Positions 16,899-21,706 of a stretch of DNA of 21,706 bases are shown here, piece after piece; position 1 is the stretch's first letter; every line of letters begins with the position of its first letter. Source of the stretch: Anthoceros angustus (Eukaryota; Streptophyta; Anthocerotopsida; Anthocerotales; Anthocerotaceae). The stretch spans positions 263,085-284,790 of the forward strand of contig MU008214.1 of the NCBI GenBank assembly GCA_010909165.1, given 5' to 3'. The notes beneath the pieces were generated by a model that did no database searches, was not told the origin of the DNA, and saw only the letters and a list, made by a program, of their open reading frames with translations. A program made the position numbers and the translations under genes.

Positions 16899-17181
16899 TG
16901 ATGAAATATGACCTATTTAGGGCACTCTTCACTAGGGCACCTAAGACTATTAATTAATTTAGTTCTTAGGGCTTTAGGTAGTTTATTGAGTAGTTAGTTG
17001 TTACAACCACCTAGAGGTTAGAACTACTTATGGTTACAACCACCTTATGGTTATAACCACCTAGCCTATATAAAGGCTTTGTACTTTCTATTATAATCAA
17101 TGCATAAAACTCTTTTTATGCAAAGCTTTCTACTATCTGCTTGCTATGTTTTGCTACCTAGAGCAGCCATGATTCTCATCA
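16899..17181 (+). mobile_element. Ty1/copia element 1, 5' LTR (283 bp)
   Basis: Starts TGATGA and ends TCATCA, a perfect 6-base terminal inverted repeat, and is followed directly by the tRNA-iMet primer-binding site. A TATATAAA box lies at 17067-17074. Three copies of GTTAYAACCACCT (17000-17012, 17033-17045, 17050-17062) sit just upstream of the TATA box, as enhancer repeats do in known copia LTRs. No second copy of this LTR is in the window. Confidence 0.9.
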
Positions 17182-17193
17182 TGGTATCAAAGC
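17182..17193 (+). other. Copia 1 primer-binding site
   Basis: TGGTATCAAAGC, one mismatch from the canonical plant copia PBS TGGTATCAGAGC (complementary to initiator Met tRNA), directly abutting the LTR. Confidence 0.9.
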
Positions 17194-17960
17194 ATTGCTG
17201 CTCTCTATTTGCATTGGGCAACTTGACATGCTGATCTACTCTTCTTCTTCATCTTCTTCTTCATTTCTTTTTAGAAGATGTATAGATTCTTTAGATTGCA
17301 TGTCATAGATTCTTGTCATGTTCTTAGTTCCCTAATCTTCAATAATGCACTCTGCACCCAATCCTTGCTTCAATGCGATGGATTCCTTCAATCCTAAGCA
17401 AGGCTATTGGAAGAAGATTAATTTGAGACAAGATATAGAATATAGGAATGCAATTAGATGCTAGGAGGTCTAGTCGGATAGTAGGAGATTATATTGCTAA
17501 CTCATTGGCTCTATTCTAATCAAAGTAGAAGATCAAGGGAGGCAGATAGAAATTGCTAGAAGAAACTTGCTTACTATCTTTAGTTTAAGTCAAGTGAAAG
17601 CAATAGCACTCGCTCTTGATCATATCCCAAATCTACAAGCAGGTCCTCTTCCTTCTGTCTCCAATGCATGTTCACAACAATGCAAGCAAGAAACCTTCAG
17701 TTCAATAAAGACTCTCGCCAGAGAACCACGCCATCAACACACCCTACGCAGAACAAGCATAGAGAAGTTAGCAAGAGAAGTGCGTGATCTCAATAAGCAC
17801 CTCCTTGAGCATACTGATCCACACATGTTGAGCTGTCTTCATCACAAACTTTCCCTCTCTTGTCATCGACAAACACGAGATAGAAAAGGTTTCTCCTTGC
17901 TCTGGCCCGGTATTTCCTACATGATGATGAGGAAATGCGAGGCGTTCAGCCTCTCGCATG
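17194..17960 (+). pseudogene. Copia 1 leader and unrecognised ORF remnant
   Basis: A CTT/CTTCTT-rich leader (about 17237-17270) precedes a short frame starting ATG near 17379 ('MDSFNPKQGYWKKINLRQ') and a longer frame (17567-about 17890) with 'REVRDLNKHLLEHTDPHML' and 'LHHKLSLSCHRQTRDRKG'. The latter looks like a helical basic protein but I cannot place it. It lies between the PBS and a clear copia Gag remnant, so it may be an extra upstream ORF or foreign sequence carried by copia 1. Confidence 0.35.
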
Positions 17961-18550
17961 GTGACCACCGCAATGGCTGGTTCGGCGTGGACGAGCGAGG
18001 AGGAGAAACAACAACAGCAGAGAGAGAGAGAGGAGAGGATCCACCAAAGATGGTCGACCTTCCGTGGTGAATCACAACTATGGTGACAGTTTGAAGGGCG
18101 ATTCAATGGGCGTCGGCGTTTGGCGCTTGCAGTCGTGCACTTTTCCGCAATCGAGATCTATGGGGCGTTGTGGTGGGTCCACACCGGACCACAATGGGGC
18201 CTACGAGGAGCACACAGGACGCCGATGAAAAAGCTCAAGACCTCCTAATCGTTGGACTAGCACCCGAACATGGTGACAATGTCAAGCAAAACTTCTAAAT
18301 AGATGTGGGATCACCTTGCTCTTATATTCTTCAAGAGATGTGATGAGTATGATGACAGCGATGCAACCTCTTCAATCAAGATGACGAATCGACTCGCGAA
18401 CACCATATCAACACTTTCCGGCAAGCTAGATCTCAATGTGGCCACCAACACCTCCGTTTAGAACTTGTTGCATTCCTTGTTCTCTTGATATCCCTCCCAC
18501 CCTCCTACATGTTGATACACAAGTGACTTAGATATTCACCAGCAGACTAA
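17961..18550 (+). pseudogene. Copia Gag remnant 1
   Basis: Pieces in copia Gag order on the plus strand: 'ALFRNRDLWGVVVG' (about 18136-18177; 'F...M...L...DLW..V'), 'DADEKAQDLLIVGLAPEHGD' (about 18216-18275), 'MWDHLALIFFKRCDEY' (18304-18351; the 'A..+W..L...F' helix), 'MTNRLANTISTLSGKLD' (about 18381-18431) and 'VLLISLPPSYMLIHK' (18478-18522, the 'LL.SLP..Y' motif). Frames change between pieces and several stops occur. The natural continuation (the LL-EE region and zinc knuckle) is absent because copia 2's LTR begins just downstream. Most likely the gag of copia 1, though a separate element is possible. Confidence 0.75.
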
Positions 18551-18703
18551 GTTCTAGGGCACGTTTCATTAGGGTTATTTACTTGTATGCGATTCAGTTT
18601 AAGTGGCTACATTACTCATGCTTGATTAACTTACTATTGTAAGCCTATTTAAGGCGTGTCATGTACAGAAGTAAATCACTTCCTTATTCCCTCTACTTTT
18701 AGA
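18551..18703 (+). mobile_element. Ty1/copia element 2, 5' LTR (left boundary uncertain)
   Basis: Directly precedes a copia primer-binding site and has a TATA-like CTATTTAAGGC near 18646. Its start, 'TCTAGGGCACGTTTCATTAG', resembles the early part of copia 1's LTR ('TTTAGGGCACTCTTCACTAG' at 16916), hinting that the two are related families. Gag remnant 1 can be read up to about 18550, so the LTR should begin near there. No clean TG start was found. Confidence 0.55.
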
Positions 18704-18715
18704 TGGTATCAGGCC
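18704..18715 (+). other. Copia 2 primer-binding site
   Basis: TGGTATCAGGCC, two mismatches from TGGTATCAGAGC. Position between an LTR-like segment and gag supports it. Confidence 0.7.
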
Positions 18716-19200
18716 GTGGGCTTCGCCCGCTTCAACTTTCCGCGCCCGCATGGCTGGTTTGTGCAATCCGGTGACGCCCGCCCACCAGCGGATCTCAACA
18801 TAAAGATCCGGCCTCGGCATGCCTCGGCGCCGCCGTCGGAGAGTTTTGCCCGGTAGACCCACATCGCAGTGACGGACTGCGGCAATTGCTTGGATCGCAT
18901 CACCGCATCCAGGAGTTCACCGCTCCACCACCCACAGCGATACGCTCCCGCGCCGCCCGCGCACCAGCACTCGACGCTTCCAGACAGTCGCCACACACCA
19001 CGCCGCCATGGGCATGCTTACATCGCGCTCTCTCTGCGGTCACGCCAAGTTGATGTATTTCAAATTATGAATTGGCGAGTCGCAATTAGAAGCCCGCATC
19101 TAGAAGTGTGCAAACACCATGATCAAGCGCGTGACTATGTAGACCACTAAATTTGCGGAGACCGCGTACATGATCCATAGCAGCGGTAACATCGAGCATC
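18716..19200. other. Copia 2 leader
   Basis: C-rich, no coding remnant recognised. Open frames across 18656-18860 span the LTR and PBS and are not genes. Confidence 0.5.
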
Positions 19201-20060
19201 TGGTGCATGATGGCGTCGAATCCACCACCCACCAACACAACATTAAATTTCAACACCACAAAAGTGGATTTCAGAGACCGTGATCGCTCACCGGGAAGCA
19301 CGACATATGGCAGATGAGGATCCAAGCCTTGCTTGAGGAGCATGACCTTATGGGCATCATTAGGCACACACCCTAAGCCATCCATTATCAAACCCACCAA
19401 AGAACCTGATGAAATTGCAGATGGGAGAAGAGTGACAAACGAGCCCGCAACATTCTTATTTCTACAATCGATAAGAATATGTTAAATACACACGGCCAGT
19501 AACTTAAACGCATCCGGAACACCTTCAACAAGATGTTCCAAGCCCAAAGTTCAATGTCACTAGTAAATGCAACATCGCCAAATTTTACTCATTGAGAATG
19601 AAAGAATCGATGTTGAAAAGACGCATAACTTTAACAAGGCAAAGTTATCCACCAGCGACCCCTCACAGAATCGCAAGTAGATCGCTTCTAACCTCCTTGC
19701 TCGGTTCATATATGTAATATCTGCCGCTCAAACACAAAGGCTCGGACAAACAAAGACAAGTAGGAGGTTCGGCACCTTACACACTTTCTGAAGTCGTTGC
19801 AGCCCTTCTTGAAGAAGAATCCAGTCGAATAGGCACTTCACGCTCCAATATTGGAGCCAATCACGTGCTCTTTGCATCACGAGGCCGTGGTGCAAGGCGA
19901 GGTGGTTTCAGATCAGCGGTTTTTCCTCGCGGAAGCCCACTGGTCAGTTCCAAAGACCTTCTTTCAATGCAGGTCCAAGGCAACCACAAAACAGAATTCA
20001 GAAGGGAGCATGCAACCGGTGCAAAATTATTGGGCACTATGAAAACGAATGCCGTAAGAA
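19200..20060 (+). pseudogene. Copia 2 Gag remnant with zinc knuckle
   Basis: Ordered Gag pieces on the plus strand: 'KHDIWQMRIQALLEEHDLMG' (about 19296-19355, the 'Y..W...+...L..HDL.G' motif), 'SLLTSLLGSY' (about 19683-19712, the LL.SLP..Y region), 'YTLSEVVAALLEEESSR' (about 19778-19828, the 'L..V...LL.EE' motif), an RGRGARRGG stretch, and a complete CCHC zinc knuckle at 20011-20052 (C-x2-C-x4-H-x4-C: CNRCKIIGHYENEC). The knuckle binds packaged RNA in the particle. Stops and frame changes are frequent before 19750, while the C-terminal part is better preserved. A 104-codon minus frame at 19086-19400 is an antisense shadow of this region. Confidence 0.85.
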
Positions 20061-20430
20061 GATGTTGAACCTCACGAGAGAGATGTACCAAGGAGCGAGT
20101 CACATGTCACCACAACCAACAAACACCGCAAAGAAATTCAATATTGGCGATGCCTTACACTCACGAGGACAAATCCTCATCGATGGTTCCTCGACTCAGG
20201 GGCTACCACCCACATTTGTAGCAGCATCGACATGTTCGACTCATATAATCAAGTATTATCCGACCAACACGTCTTGCTCGGTGCATTACCCATCAGCAGG
20301 TCAGGAGATATCAAGCTACGGCTTGCAAACGGAGAAACACTCCTTATAAACGGAGTTCTGCACGTCCCAACAATGACAAAGAATTTGCTATCAACCGCAA
20401 GCCAGCAATCGAGCATGACCCGTAATCATT
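20061..20430 (+). pseudogene. Copia 2 protease to pre-integrase remnant
   Basis: Follows the zinc knuckle. 'ILIDGSSTQ' near 20170-20196 is at the place of the aspartic protease active site ('W-I-x-D-S-G-A-S/T') but the D-S-G triad reads D-G-S, so it is probably inactive. In another frame 'GDIKLRLANGETLLINGVLH' and 'VPTMTKNLLSTASQ' (about 20302-20403) match the copia block 'G....L.LGNG....I..VLHVP.L..NLLS' at the protease/pre-integrase junction. At least one frameshift separates the two. Confidence 0.8.
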
Positions 20431-20957
20431 CGCTTGGTAACCATCGCACCATTAGCCATGCAAAAGACCACCACACATTTTGCTCACACCTTTTACAATG
20501 ATTTGTACCGAACATTCAATCCCACTCATCTTTGTTGGTAGATTCTCCGTAACAAAACAAAACAAATTTCGCTACTAATCGCCAGCTGGTCACATGAACC
20601 CGAGGTATTTGAACTCATTTGCCAATCCGCAATCAGAGATCCAATCAAACTTCTGCACAACAGACTTTTTCTCAAACTGTAAGTACACAAAACTAAATCA
20701 GCTGCCATTCAATGACCCTCAACCTACCAGGGCTAGAAGACTTCTGGAAGTCATCCATTCTGACATTTGTGGTCCCATGAGTACAGTTTCCTTTGGAGGA
20801 CCCATACGTCCTCACCTTCATGGACGAGTGGAGTAGGTATACCCACATATACTTCTTGAAGCACAAAAGTGAAGCCCTTAATTACTTCCGAGAGTTCCTC
20901 ACCACCGAGAACGCAAACCGCTTCCTAGTTGGCACCTCGCGAAGCATAATGCGGTGA
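20431..20957 (+). pseudogene. Copia 2 integrase remnant
   Basis: A decayed zinc-binding region precedes 'PTRARRLLEVIHSDICGPMS' (about 20723-20782), where the D at 20762-20764 is the first catalytic Asp of the copia integrase core ('LE.IHSD.CGPM'). A one-base shift then gives 'YVLTFMDEWSRYTHIYFLKH' and 'KSEALNYFREF' ('F.DD.SRY....FLK.KSEA...F..F'). After about 20957 the pattern is lost, so the remaining catalytic residues, reverse transcriptase and RNase H are missing from the window. Confidence 0.85.
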
Positions 20958-21144
20958 ATACACAAGCCGTCCCTTCTCAGAACTCAAGGGCATCTACCAC
21001 TGCCCCTCATACTCCAACACAAAACCCCTTGCAGAGGTCAACCAGATCCATACTTGAAATTTCTAGATCTCTCCTCAAAATAGGTCTAACAAAGGGATAT
21101 CAAGGAGGGTCTCACCGCAACCTACCTTAAGAATAGACTACAAC
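20958..21144 (+). other. Copia 2 post-integrase remnant up to the D insertion
   Basis: Threonine/proline/serine-rich frame with 'LQRSTRSILEISRSLLK' resembles the variable linker between copia integrase and reverse transcriptase. It stops at 21144, where LTR D begins. Confidence 0.4.
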
Positions 21145-21706
21145 TGCGGGAAAACCCGCACTCCCGAGGTCCTCCCACTATAGCGGCCACTTATCCCATT
21201 GTCGCCTGCACGCTTGGGTTTCGGCCCCATGAGACTTGTGTGAAAGTTCGAGGTCTTGTGATCACCGATCGCCACCGCAGACACAACTTCACCTTCAACG
21301 AGCAAGGCGCCTACTCACTCCCTTACAGCCTGCACCACTCCTTGAAAATCACCCTCAACCTACAACAACACACAATTGCAGTGTCCCGCCTCAAGAGCGA
21401 GGAGCCTATCACGCGCCTGTGACCCCCGATCCACACCGCGATTTCCCTACTTCTAAGACCACTCTCTCCACTGTGAGCGCTCTTACTTGCAGATTTGGGA
21501 TTCGGCCCCTTAGGCTCGCCTGTGGCCTTCCACTACCTACACCTCTAATCCTCTACTCATCTTCTCATCTTCTCATCTTCTCATCCTCTTCCTCCTATTC
21601 TAACCTCGCCTGGGCCATCGGTTTCGATTTGGCGGCATTGCGCACAATCTTCTTGGGTCGTCTGTAGAGGGCTGGCGGAGCTTCAGGAAATTTGGAAGTT
21701 GCTGCG
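21145..21706 (-). mobile_element. Minus-oriented LTR end 'D' of the A/B family
   Basis: Read on the minus strand this matches B's LTR 3' part (about 6950-7461): 'CTATAGTGGGAGGACCT', 'CCCATGAGACTTGTG' (on the complementary strand), 'GGTGTGGATCGGGGTC', and 'GAGGTTAGAATAGGAGGAAG'. It ends in '...TTTTCCCGCA', so that TG appears at 21145 on the plus strand. No primer-binding site flanks this end, so it is probably the outer (3') terminus of a minus-oriented element extending beyond the window, inserted into copia 2. The tandem TCTTCTCA run near 21557-21590 is an expansion of a motif present once in B. Open plus frames here are not genes. Confidence 0.75.

Noticed and set aside
18656-18856. Plus ORF across the copia 2 LTR end
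   Set aside because: It spans the LTR and the primer-binding site, so it is not a gene.
19086-19400. 104-codon minus frame resembling a soluble protein
   Set aside because: The plus strand of the same interval encodes recognisable copia Gag sequence (WQMRIQALLEEHDLMG), so the minus frame is a shadow.
21557-21590. TCTTCTCA tandem run as a satellite
   Set aside because: Only about four units; it is a local expansion within the LTR.

Overview
The window looks like intergenic, transposon-dense nuclear DNA from a land plant. No intact gene was found. Evidence for a plant: a gypsy-type primer-binding site of the TGGCGCCGTTGCCGGGGA class, two Ty1/copia elements with initiator-Met-tRNA primer sites, a broken plant PHT1-type phosphate transporter copy, and fragments of a PLS/DYW-style pentatricopeptide repeat (PPR) gene. 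The PPR style ('DGHVLVA', 'RVHAFTVRNG', 'VHADVLASG') recalls fern or lycophyte families, but that placement is a low-confidence impression.

Layout. (1) 1-3345: a minus-oriented, decayed copy ('A') of a gypsy-related element. Its LTR-like segment lies at the left edge, preceded (on the minus strand) by remnants of an extra coding region with an acidic part, a coiled coil and an unrecognised globular-looking part. (2) 3370-7461: a plus-oriented copy ('B'). It holds a palindrome-rich promoter block, a leader with a 5S-rRNA-like fragment, extra-ORF remnants, and an LTR segment ending at 7461. (3) 7466-12165: internal region of B, with PBS, long leader, weak gag remnant and then, where pol would be expected, host gene fragments: PPR, then a nearly end-to-end PHT1 pseudogene, then PPR again. 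(4) 12166-about 16450: a second plus-oriented block ('C') whose promoter region is a direct repeat of B's, with a striking palindrome array and its own coiled-coil ORF remnant. (5) 16899-18550: copia element 1 (283-bp LTR, PBS, ORF remnant, gag remnant). (6) about 18551-21144: copia element 2 nested in the gag of copia 1 (LTR, PBS, gag with zinc knuckle, protease/pre-integrase, partial integrase). (7) 21145-21706: a minus-oriented LTR end ('D') of the same family as A/B, inserted in copia 2 and running off the window.

How the parts fit. A, B, C and D appear to belong to one retroelement family marked by (a) a TATAAGAGG promoter box (seen in A, B and C), (b) a second upstream promoter block with a TATATA box, a G-box palindrome and palindromes of the form CTACC-(2 nt)-GGTAG (B and C), and (c) an extra coiled-coil/acidic ORF next to the LTR. 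A and B form a large inverted repeat; B and C form direct repeats flanking the gag and captured-gene segment. Everything is frameshifted or stop-interrupted. The most unusual observations are the palindrome family, the 5S-derived internal-promoter fragment, and the PPR-PHT1-PPR sandwich in the place of pol.
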